A stretch of DNA of 12,717 nt, from the NCBI GenBank assembly GCA_019308705.1, contig JAFDHW010000026.1, forward strand, positions 1 through 12,717, written 5' to 3'. Both the position numbers and the translations under genes were made by a program. The notes under the pieces are model-generated. The model was not told where the DNA came from and did not search any database. It was given only the letters and a program-made list of their open reading frames with translations. The stretch comes from Deltaproteobacteria bacterium (lineage in GTDB: Bacteria; Desulfobacterota; Desulfobacteria; Desulfobacterales; Desulfatibacillaceae). This document shows positions 6,842 to 12,717 of this stretch, piece after piece (positions within the stretch are counted from its first letter, which is position 1; the number at the start of each line of letters is the position of its first letter).

Positions 6842-8490
6842 CCCGGGAAACCGTCGGGACCGCGTCCACCAAGACCATTTCCTTGTCCACGGACGTGCTG
6901 GTGCTGGGCGGGGGCTACACCGCGATCAAGTGCGCCGCGGCCCTGTCGAAGCGCGGTTTTGGTGTGTTCCTTGCCCACCCGGGCGAGGACCTCGTGCACC
7001 CGGCCGGCCCCGCCGGCGCCCCGGCCGGGGACTGGGAGCCGGAACTCGCCGAGTTGGTGGACCACGTACGCCAGGACAAGAACATCATTGTGTTCGACCG
7101 CGCCCGGCTGAAAAAGGCCGCGGGCATGCCCGGCGATTTTTCCGTGACCCTGCGGAAGGGCGATGCGGACGTGGTCCGCACCGTGGGCGCGGTGGTGGTG
7201 GCCCCGGAGTTCGACAAGAAGTCCCTGCATGAAAAGTATGGCCTTTCCCTGTCGGACAACGTGGTCACCCAGAGCACCCTGGACGCCATGCTGGAGGCGG
7301 ACGATCCCGTCCTTTCCGGCAAAGGGTCCGTGGCCTTCGTGGCGGGGTTCGCCCAGGAGGGCACCACGCTCCTCGTGGAGCGGGTGCTCACGCAGGTGCG
7401 TCGCCTGAAGAAGCGCCGGAGTGTTGACGTTTACGTGATCATCGGCAATATTAATCTCGCCGCCGAAGGGCTGGATCGGCTCTACGCCATGGCCCGGGAG
7501 GAAGGGGCGCTTTATTTCAAGCTCAACGAGCCCCCGGAGATCTCCCAGGACCCGGTGCTTTCCCTCGTCTTCCGGGACCCGGTGCTGCGCAGGAAGATGC
7601 TGCTTGAGCCGGATCTCCTGGTGGTGGAGGAGCAGTTCGCGGCCCCGGAGCAAAACCGGTCCGTGGCCCGGCTCCTGTTGCTCAAGGCCGGCCCCTCCGG
7701 GTTTTTGCAGCCGGACAATGTGCATTTTTCATCGGTGCGCACCACCAGGGAGGGCATTTTCGCGGCCGGGCCGGCCCGGGGCTACCTGGATCTCCCCCAG
7801 GGCTTCATGGATGCGGAAAATGCGGCCATGGCCGTGGAGGACATCCTGGACGAAGGAAAGGCCGAGGTCCCGGCGCAGACGGCCGAGGTGGACCGCGACA
7901 AGTGCGCCATCTGCCTCACCTGCTTCCGGGTGTGCCCCCACGGGGCGGTTTCCTGGGACGACAAGGCGAAGATTTCGCCCCTGGCCTGCCAAGCCTGCGG
8001 CCTGTGCGCCAGCGAATGCCCCCAGGAGGCCATCCAGGTCCACGGGTTTTCGGACCGGGAACTGGAGGGCCGGATCGCCGGGGCGGCCAAGGACGGAGCC
8101 GAGGCCCCCACCATCGTGGCCTTTCTTTGCAAAAATTCGGCCTGGCCGGCCTGGGAGGCGGCCAGGGCCATGGATCACCCCCTGCCCGGGGGCTTTAAGC
8201 CCATCCTGGTGCCCTGCGCGGGCGAGGTGGACGTGGACTACATCTTAGACGCCTTTGTCCAGGGGGCGGACGGCGTGCTGGCGGCCGCGTGCCACGCGGG
8301 CAACTGCAGGTTCCACCAGGGCAACCGGTACGCGGCCCGGCGGGTGGACAACGCAAAAAGGCTCTTGTCCGAGGCGGGCATCGACCCGCAAAGGCTTGCA
8401 TTCGCCCGTGTCGCCGCCAACATGGGGGTGGAATTTTCCCGCATCGCCATGCAAATGCACGAGCGGCTTGAAAAGAGGAAAAAAACGTAG
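6838..8490 (+). CDS. QmoB-like fusion: degenerate HdrA flavin domain, two [4Fe-4S] ferredoxin motifs and MvhD domain
   Basis: The 550-residue protein has three parts. Residues 1 to about 345 form an HdrA-like Rossmann region (VLVLGGGYTAIKCAAAL). It is shorter than usual, has Ala at the third Gly of the GxGxxG motif, and lacks the HdrA cysteine cluster. Next are two ferredoxin motifs: C356, C359, C362, C366 and C384, C387, C390, C394. The C-terminal MvhD domain is about 422-545, with C431, C460, C485 and C490 (the last two in ACHAGNC) as [2Fe-2S] ligand candidates. The usual CxxC of hydrogenase-linked MvhD reads CKNS here, a change I recall as typical of QmoB-type proteins. It overlaps the preceding gene by four bases (AAGGAAG before the ATG) and ends with tandem TAG TAG. 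Its likely role is an electron relay joining the QmoA-like and HdrCB-like partners. FAD retention is uncertain. Confidence 0.86.
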   Translation: MTRETVGTASTKTISLSTDVLVLGGGYTAIKCAAALSKRGFGVFLAHPGEDLVHPAGPAGAPAGDWEPELAELVDHVRQDKNIIVFDRARLKKAAGMPGDFSVTLRKGDADVVRTVGAVVVAPEFDKKSLHEKYGLSLSDNVVTQSTLDAMLEADDPVLSGKGSVAFVAGFAQEGTTLLVERVLTQVRRLKKRRSVDVYVIIGNINLAAEGLDRLYAMAREEGALYFKLNEPPEISQDPVLSLVFRDPVLRRKMLLEPDLLVVEEQFAAPEQNRSVARLLLLKAGPSGFLQPDNVHFSSVRTTREGIFAAGPARGYLDLPQGFMDAENAAMAVEDILDEGKAEVPAQTAEVDRDKCAICLTCFRVCPHGAVSWDDKAKISPLACQACGLCASECPQEAIQVHGFSDRELEGRIAGAAKDGAEAPTIVAFLCKNSAWPAWEAARAMDHPLPGGFKPILVPCAGEVDVDYILDAFVQGADGVLAAACHAGNCRFHQGNRYAARRVDNAKRLLSEAGIDPQRLAFARVAANMGVEFSRIAMQMHERLEKRKKT

Positions 8491-8519
8491 TAGCCAGTAT
8501 CGACTCAGCTATCATCCGC

Positions 8520-8558
8520 GGGGAAAACGCCGGCAGACGCCGGCCTCCCGTGTTTTCC
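8520..8558 (+). repeat. Nested inverted repeat in the spacer before the HdrCB gene
   Basis: GGAAAAC (8522-8528) is complementary to GTTTTCC (8552-8558). Inside them lies a tight hairpin of GCCGGC (8529-8534), loop AGAC, and GCCGGC (8539-8544), leaving CTCCCGT unpaired. No U-run follows, so it is not a standard terminator. It may act as an mRNA processing or stability site between the QmoB-like and HdrCB-like cistrons. The pairing is seen; the role is inference. Confidence 0.5.
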
Positions 8559-8605
8559 GGCGGTGGAAAGCCTTTCTTACCTGCCGAGAGGAGGGTATTC
8601 GCGTT

Positions 8606-9919
8606 ATGGCGGAAGAGGTCATCAAGCTTGGAAAAAAGAAGCAGAGCACGCTCAAGGACGAGATCGCCAAGCTGCTCCCGGATGGGGGCAACCTGGATCT
8701 CTGCCTCACCTGCGGCGCGTGCTCGTCGGGGTGCCCGGCCACCGGCATCCGCGACATGGACCCCAGGAAGCTTCTGCGCATGGCTTCTTTGGGCATGGAC
8801 GAGGAACTGGAGAGAAACCCGTGGGTGTGGATGTGCAGCATGTGCCAGCGCTGCATCTACGTCTGCCCCATGAAGATCGACATCCCCCAGCTGGTGTACA
8901 ACCTGCGGTCCCGGTGGCCCCGGGAGGAGCGGCCCAAGGGCATCCTGGGCTCCTGCGACATGGCGCTTCGGCATGACACCTGCTCGGCCATGGGCGCCAG
9001 CGAGGAGGATTTCCAGTTCGTGGTGGAGGATGTGCTGGCCGAGGTGCGCGACACCCAGCCGCCCTTCAAGGACATGGAGGCGCCCATCGACAAGATGGAC
9101 GCGGACTACGTCCTGAACCAGAACTCCCGCGAGCCGGTCACCGAGCCCGACGAGATGGTGCCCCTGTGGAAGATCCTCCACATCGTGGGCGCGAACTGGA
9201 CCTACGCCAGCAAGGGCTGGGCCGCGGAAAACTACTGCATGTTCCTGGCGGACACCGACGCCTGGAAGCACATCGTGGAGGTGAAGGCCAAGGCCGTTGA
9301 CGATCTCAACGCCAAATACTGGCTGAACACCGAGTGAGGGCACGAACTCTTCGCAGTCCGGGCCGGACTGAAAAGGTTCAACATTCCCCACAAGTTCGAG
9401 ATCGCCAGCATCATTCCCCTCTACGCCCAGTGGATCCGCGAGGGCAAGCTGAAGGTCAACTCCGACTGGAACAAGGACCTGGGCATCAAGTTCACCGTCC
9501 AGGATCCCTGCCAGCTGGTGAGAAAGTCGCTTGGCGACTGGGCGGCCGAGGAGTTGCGCTTCGTGGTCAAGGCCGTGGTGGGCGAGGAAAACTTCGTCGA
9601 CATGACCCCCAACCGCTCCAACAACTACTGTTGCGGGGGCGGCGGCGGCTATTTGCAGACCCCCTACACCGAGGAGCGGCACAAGTACGGGGAGATGAAG
9701 CTGAACCAGATCTTAAACACCGGGGCCCAGTACTGTATCGCCCCGTGCCACAACTGCCACTCCCAGATCCACGACCTGTCCGAGCACTTCGAGGCCGGGT
9801 ACCACACGGTGCACCTGTGGACCCTGATCGCCCTGTCCCTGGGCATTTTAGGCGAGAACGAGCGCACCTACCTGGGGCCTGAACTCCAGGAGGTGAACAT
9901 TCCCGAGTGGGAGAAGTAG
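8606..9919 (+). CDS. HdrC-HdrB-like iron-sulfur oxidoreductase, probable selenoprotein (UGA-encoded Sec at residue 244)
   Basis: This reads as one 437-residue protein if the in-frame TGA at 9335-9337 is decoded as selenocysteine. The N-terminal HdrC-like part has two [4Fe-4S] motifs (C33, C36, C39, C43 and C77, C80, C83, C87). The HdrB-like part ends in a full CCG domain: C302, then C342-C343 (YCCGGGGG), then C381 and C384 (CHNC). The TGA falls in NTE-U-GHELFAVRAGL, the place where related HdrD/DsrK-type proteins have ECGH with a conserved Cys. Family-like sequence continues on both sides in one frame. A SECIS-like hairpin lies 22 bases after the TGA. The start at 8606 follows GGAGGG (8590-8595). 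This is the last gene before a strong terminator. By family it would carry out disulfide/thiol or electron-relay chemistry for the MetVF-Hdr complex. A genuine stop plus a detached HdrB fragment is the less likely reading. Confidence 0.9.
9344..9379 (+). promoter_or_regulatory. Bacterial SECIS-like hairpin after the UGA codon
   Basis: CAGTCC (9354-9359) pairs with GGACTG (9365-9370), leaving a five-base apical loop GGGCC that begins with G G. Below it, CTT (9349-9351) pairs with AAG (9373-9375) and GAAC (9344-9347) with GTTC (9376-9379), with small internal gaps. Twenty-two bases separate the TGA from the loop. This lies within the distance known for SelB-recognised bacterial SECIS elements, which need a G early in the loop. 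Pairing is seen directly; SelB binding is inferred. Confidence 0.75.
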
Positions 9920-9948
9920 CAATACCCTCCTTTTTCGGATGAAGCCCG

Positions 9949-9986
9949 AGCGCCCCGGCGGCAAAAGCCCCGGGGCGCTTTCCTTT
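9949..9986 (+). terminator. Strong intrinsic terminator of the metV-hdr block
   Basis: A ten-base-pair stem AGCGCCCCGG (9949-9958) with CCGGGGCGCT (9970-9979) is extended by GGC/GCC (9960-9962 with 9967-9969) closing an AAAA loop. The T-rich tail TTTCCTTT (9979-9986) follows. It lies 30 bases after the HdrCB-like stop and ends just before the MFS gene, separating the two transcription units. Confidence 0.85.
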
Positions 9987-10002
9987 GATCGGCAAAGAAA
10001 CC

Positions 10003-11193
10003 ATGGCGAAGAAGGCGGCCATCCCTAGAACGGTCCTGGTCCTGGGCCTGGCGAGCTTTTTCACCGACCTGTCCTCGGAGATGATCTACCCGCTTCTGCC
10101 CGTGTTCCTGGCCGGGGTTCTGGGGGCCGGGGCGGTGGCCCTGGGGGTCATCGAGGGCGTGGCCGAGTCCACGGCCGCGGTGATGAAGCTGGTTTCCGGC
10201 GTGTGGACGGACCGGGCAGGCAGGCGCAAGCCCTTCATCCTGGCGGGTTACGGCCTGGCCGGGGCGGCCCGGCCCCTCATCGGCCTGGCCTGGTCCTGGC
10301 CCTTTGTGCTGGCCATGCGGTTTCTGGACCGCGTGGGCAAGGGCTTGAGGACCTCACCCCGCGACGCCCTTATCGCCGACGCCGTGCCCTTGTCCATCCG
10401 GGGCCGGGCCTACGGGTTCCACCGGGCCATGGACCACGGCGGGGCCGTGGCCGGCCCCGTGGCCGCCGCCGCCCTGTTGTCCTTGTCCGGCGTGTCCATG
10501 CGCCACGTCTTCTTTTTGGCCGCCCTGCCCGCGGCCGTGGTCATGGTTCTTCTTTGGGCAGGAATCGGCGAGCCCCCGGGGCCCCGGGCCCCGGCGGCCC
10601 GGGAGCCGCTTTTCCGGGGGCGCTTTTCCGCGCTCCCCGGCCGGTTCAAAGGGTTTCTTTTAGCCGTCCTGGTGTTCACCGCGGGCAATTCCACGGACGC
10701 CTTCATCCTTTTGGCCCTTTCCATGGCCGGCCTTTCCGCCTCGCAGGTGGCCCTGGTGTGGTCGGCCCACCACCTGGTCAAGATGGCGGCCTCCTACGCC
10801 GGCGGGCGGCTGTCGGACGTTTTCGGGAGAAAAAGGATGATCGTGGCGGGGTGGGTCCTCTACGCGGGGGTGTATGTGGCGTTCGCCTTCACCACAGACC
10901 TTTTCTGGCTGGTGGCGGTCTTCATGGCCTACGGCCTGTATTTCGGATTCACCGAGCCCAGCGAAAAGGCCTGGGTGGCGGACCAGGTGCCGCAAGCCCT
11001 GCGGGGAACGGCCTTCGGGGCCTACCACATGGTGGTGGGGCTTTGCGCCCTGCCAGCCAGCGTGCTTTTCGGCGTTTTGTGGCACGCCTTCGGGCGTGGC
11101 GCCGCCTTTGGAGCGGGCGCGGCCCTGGCCGGGGCGGCGTCGGTCATCCTGGTGTTTGTCCCCGAGGCAAAAGCCGTGGGCGCGGATGCATGA
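10003..11193 (+). CDS. Major facilitator superfamily transporter
   Basis: This is an integral-membrane transporter of 396 residues with about twelve predicted hydrophobic helices, the normal MFS size. The family motif A occurs in the loop after helix 2 (GVWTDRAGRRKP, residues 67-77). It is repeated in the second half (GGRLSDVFGRKR, 267-278). The segment DRVGKGLRTSPRDALIADA (109-127) is typical of an MFS group found in many bacteria whose substrate is undefined; drug or sugar-phosphate-like efflux cannot be distinguished here. ATG 10003 is preferred to the in-frame TTG at 9985, because the latter lies in the tail of the terminator. The ribosome-binding site is weak (AAAGAAA) and I see no clear promoter, so expression may depend on terminator read-through. 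It converges with the glycosyltransferase gene, ten bases apart. No functional link to the Hdr block is evident. Confidence 0.88.
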   Translation: MAKKAAIPRTVLVLGLASFFTDLSSEMIYPLLPVFLAGVLGAGAVALGVIEGVAESTAAVMKLVSGVWTDRAGRRKPFILAGYGLAGAARPLIGLAWSWPFVLAMRFLDRVGKGLRTSPRDALIADAVPLSIRGRAYGFHRAMDHGGAVAGPVAAAALLSLSGVSMRHVFFLAALPAAVVMVLLWAGIGEPPGPRAPAAREPLFRGRFSALPGRFKGFLLAVLVFTAGNSTDAFILLALSMAGLSASQVALVWSAHHLVKMAASYAGGRLSDVFGRKRMIVAGWVLYAGVYVAFAFTTDLFWLVAVFMAYGLYFGFTEPSEKAWVADQVPQALRGTAFGAYHMVVGLCALPASVLFGVLWHAFGRGAAFGAGAALAGAASVILVFVPEAKAVGADA

Positions 11194-11203
11194 AAAAGCG
11201 GGG

Positions 11204-12316
11204 TCAGTTTTCGGGGGAGGCGGCGGGGACGGTCTTTCCCAGGGCGCGGTAAAGCTCCCAGAACCGGGAAACGGCCAGGCCGTCGGAGAACATGGGGGCG
11301 AGCTTCTCCCGCAGGAGGGCGGTTTCCGCGGCCATGTCCCGGGTCTTCCATTGTTCGTGCATGGCCAGGATGCCTTCCACGGCGGCTTCGGGCTTTTCCT
11401 TCATCCGGAACTCGCCGCCCCGCTCGCCGAAGTGCATGTCCACGGCGTACTCCAGGTTTTCCGTGGTGACCCCCCCGATCCAGAACCCGGAAAAGGCCAG
11501 GACCAGCCGCTGGGCCAACAGGGCCTCCACCGCGGAGGTGGCCCCGGCGCACACCAGGGTGGCGCGTTGGATGAAGGGAAGAGGATCGGGCTGGGCGCCC
11601 AGCACGCGCACGAACTTTTCCCCGGCGCGGCGGTTGGCGCGCGCCGCGGCCTGGGCGAACACGGTCTTTCTCCAGCCGCCGCCCAACACCTCGATTTCAA
11701 GGGAGGGTATCTGTTTCTTCAGCTCGGCGGCGTTGTCCACCACCGCCCGCAGGCCCGGCGACTTGAACCCGGAAAGCCGGCCGAACAACAGCACCCGGAA
11801 AGGGCCTTCCGTGGGCAGGGGGCTGGGGTGGATGCGGCCGGCCACCGGCCGCTCGATGAGCCTTAGGGGAACGTCGGGCGAAAGCGCCTCCAGTTCGCGG
11901 TAGATGGGCCGTTCGGGGGTGATCCACGCGTCGCTCTTGGCCAGGAGGTTGGCCATGGACCGCTCGCCTTCCAGGTCGTTTTCCGGGGGGTCGTGGAACA
12001 CGGTGAACAAGGGAGCGCCCGTGGTCTCCTGGATCTTGCGCGCCAGGGAAAAGGACCGGCGGGAGTCCGTGACGATGACGTCCGGCGCGAAGGCCCGGCC
12101 CTTGGAAACCAGCGTGTGGCCGTCCACAAAGGGGGAGATGCTCTGGATGACCTGGATGCCCGCCTTGGCGAAGCGGTCCTTGTAGCTGGTGAAACCAGCC
12201 CACCGCCCGGCGATGGCCACCTTTTCCCCGGCCTTGGTCAAAGCCTCCCCGAAATAAAGGTTGTAGGAGGCCACGCCGTCCACGATGAAACCTTCGCTGG
12301 CAAACAGGATGCGCAA
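11204..12316 (-). CDS. GT-B fold glycosyltransferase (GT4-like)
   Basis: This is a probable sugar transferase for cell-surface polysaccharide or glycolipid, 370 residues, the usual length for family 4-like enzymes. The N-terminal Rossmann half starts MRILFASEGF and has the acceptor-side pattern DGVASYNLYFGEALTKAGEKV (14-33). The C-terminal half starts near FRVLLFGRLSGFKSPG (173-188), with VLGGGW (210-215). The donor-site-like stretch is CAGATSAVEALLAQRLVLAFSG (256-277), in the position of the EALA-type segment of the family. The canonical E-x7-E is not obvious. The start is TTG at 12316: an in-frame stop lies three codons upstream and no ATG or GTG fits. Purine-rich AGGAAG and AAGGAG sit just upstream. 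It has its own promoter at 12391-12419. Acceptor and donor sugar cannot be named. Confidence 0.8.
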   Translation of the reverse strand: MRILFASEGFIVDGVASYNLYFGEALTKAGEKVAIAGRWAGFTSYKDRFAKAGIQVIQSISPFVDGHTLVSKGRAFAPDVIVTDSRRSFSLARKIQETTGAPLFTVFHDPPENDLEGERSMANLLAKSDAWITPERPIYRELEALSPDVPLRLIERPVAGRIHPSPLPTEGPFRVLLFGRLSGFKSPGLRAVVDNAAELKKQIPSLEIEVLGGGWRKTVFAQAAARANRRAGEKFVRVLGAQPDPLPFIQRATLVCAGATSAVEALLAQRLVLAFSGFWIGGVTTENLEYAVDMHFGERGGEFRMKEKPEAAVEGILAMHEQWKTRDMAAETALLREKLAPMFSDGLAVSRFWELYRALGKTVPAASPEN

Positions 12317-12352
12317 GTCTTCCTATGCTCCTTGGGATACACCGGGCCTTGG

Positions 12353-12372
12353 GCCGGCGGTTTTGGGCCGGC
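12353..12372 (-). repeat. Inverted/direct repeat in the glycosyltransferase leader
   Basis: TTGGGCCGGC occurs twice (12349-12358 and 12363-12372). Because GCCGGC is self-complementary, the two copies (12353-12358 and 12367-12372) can also form a six-base-pair hairpin around an eight-base loop. It would lie in the 5' leader of the glycosyltransferase mRNA. Confidence 0.4.
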
Positions 12373-12390
12373 ATACGACGCTGATCTTGA

Positions 12391-12419
12391 AGGGTACCTT
12401 CAGAAAATTTTCTGGTCAA
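12391..12419 (-). promoter_or_regulatory. Probable promoter of the glycosyltransferase with a palindromic spacer
   Basis: On the minus strand TTGACC (12419 down to 12414), a 17-base spacer and TACCCT (12396 down to 12391) resemble the tatB promoter boxes. A 14-base perfect palindrome, CAGAAAATTTTCTG (12401-12414), fills most of the spacer and touches the -35 box, a position suited to a repressor operator. The start would be about 68 bases upstream of TTG 12316. Confidence 0.55.
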
Positions 12420-12597
12420 TACAAAAGGCCGATTGAGGAGGCCAGAAACATTTGCGGTCTTTTATCAAGACCACCAAAGGAAAGGGGGGCTTTTCTGTGT
12501 GAAGCATTACGACAAGTTCCGGAAGGAAGCCTTTTTAAAACCTTGAACGCCTCCTGCGATGAGGATGAAGACAAAGAGCGCGTTTGCCGCAGCCTCC
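12420..12597. other. AT-richer spacer with no supported gene
   Basis: The 400 bases beyond the glycosyltransferase start hold no gene I can support. A plus-strand frame stays open from 12285 to 12686. The part from about 12430 reads like ordinary protein (for example LCEALRQVPEGSLFKTLN), but it has no ATG or ribosome-binding site of its own, and its codons lack the strong G/C third-base bias of the neighbours. It may be a remnant or foreign DNA, or chance. Base composition visibly shifts here relative to the rest of the window. Confidence 0.35.
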
Positions 12598-12616
12598 GCC
12601 TAACCCGGATTATTCA

Positions 12617-12712
12617 CGAGTTCGATTCGCGCGAGAGCAAGGAAGGAGGAGGGAAGCTGTACTTTTGTACCGCGACCGCCTCCTGACGCAGCTATCGCGC
12701 GAATCGGGCTCG
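12617..12712 (+). repeat. Large imperfect inverted repeat, possible mobile-element end or structured RNA
   Basis: Arms 12617-12638 and 12691-12712 can pair over 22 positions with one mismatch and two G-U pairs. The core is GATTCGCGCGAGAGC with GCTATCGCGCGAATC. Inside, AGGAGG (12644-12649) pairs with CCTCCT (12679-12684), and GTAC-TTTT-GTAC (12659-12670) forms a small hairpin. A GCCTAACCCGGATTATTCAC stretch (12598-12617) precedes the left arm. This looks like the end of an insertion sequence, a recombination site or a folded RNA. The window edge prevents a decision. Confidence 0.45.
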
Positions 12713-12717
12713 CCGGA

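Noticed and set aside
8488..8493. Tandem TAG TAG after the QmoB-like gene as possible pyrrolysine read-through
   Set aside because: Two consecutive stops, and the downstream frame is not homologous to the protein; this is ordinary termination.
8255..8605. Upstream extension of the HdrC-like frame to 8255
   Set aside because: It overlaps the end of the QmoB-like gene in another frame and passes through the spacer hairpin. The ATG at 8606 has a ribosome-binding site and begins the family-like sequence.
9985..10002. TTG at 9985 as the start of the MFS transporter
   Set aside because: It lies within the T-rich tail of the intrinsic terminator, and the usual N-terminus fits ATG 10003.
11697..12419. 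Minus-strand 240-codon frame over the glycosyltransferase N-terminus
   Set aside because: It is out of frame with the glycosyltransferase, starts within its promoter, and its sequence is Arg/Gly/Pro/His-rich shadow.
1..12717. CRISPR arrays, tRNA or rRNA genes, riboswitches
   Set aside because: I saw no regularly spaced direct repeats, no cloverleaf with a recognisable T-loop, and no known riboswitch core in the intergenic regions. A covariance-model scan would be decisive.

Overview
The window is high-GC DNA with strongly G/C-biased third codon positions. It most resembles a sulfate-reducing or syntrophic member of the Desulfobacterota (the former Deltaproteobacteria). The basis is a block combining metV and metF with QmoA-like, QmoB-like and HdrC/HdrB-like genes, together with a probable selenoprotein. 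No 16S or other marker gene is present, so the lineage is inferred from gene content and protein-family resemblance alone.

Layout. Positions 1-241 (minus) hold the N-terminal part of tatB, cut by the left edge. A 206-bp divergent spacer follows, with a good sigma70-type promoter for tatB. priA occupies 448-2901 (+), then a 137-residue cysteine-containing protein of unknown function at 2997-3410 (+), and a 72-residue unknown protein at 3546-3764 (minus). The core of the window is a co-directional block from 3917 to 9919: metV (with an in-frame TAA), metF, a QmoA/HdrA-like flavoprotein, a QmoB-like HdrA/ferredoxin/MvhD fusion, and an HdrC-HdrB-like iron-sulfur protein. The last of these is read through an in-frame TGA as a selenoprotein. 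The block closes with a strong intrinsic terminator at 9949-9986. An MFS transporter (10003-11193, +) then converges with a GT-B-type glycosyltransferase (11204-12316, minus). The last 300 bases are visibly less GC-rich. They hold no convincing gene, but end in a large imperfect inverted repeat that the window edge truncates.

How the block probably works. MetF with its iron-sulfur partner MetV interconverts methylene- and methyl-tetrahydrofolate in the Wood-Ljungdahl pathway. The Hdr/Qmo-like proteins downstream supply the flavin and iron-sulfur relay that would connect MetF to other electron carriers. In acetogens such as Moorella, metVF sits with hdrCBA and mvhD. Here the HdrA role is split into QmoA-like and QmoB-like proteins, HdrC and HdrB are fused, and MvhD is the tail of the QmoB-like protein. 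In a complete-oxidising sulfate reducer the pathway may run in the oxidative direction.

The most notable points are four. First, a Sec-type UGA sits exactly where a conserved Cys of an ECGH motif is expected, followed by a SECIS-like hairpin. Second, metV carries an in-frame TAA although both sides of it are well conserved in one frame. Third, the electron-transfer module is a hybrid arrangement. Fourth, a structured element lies at the right edge.
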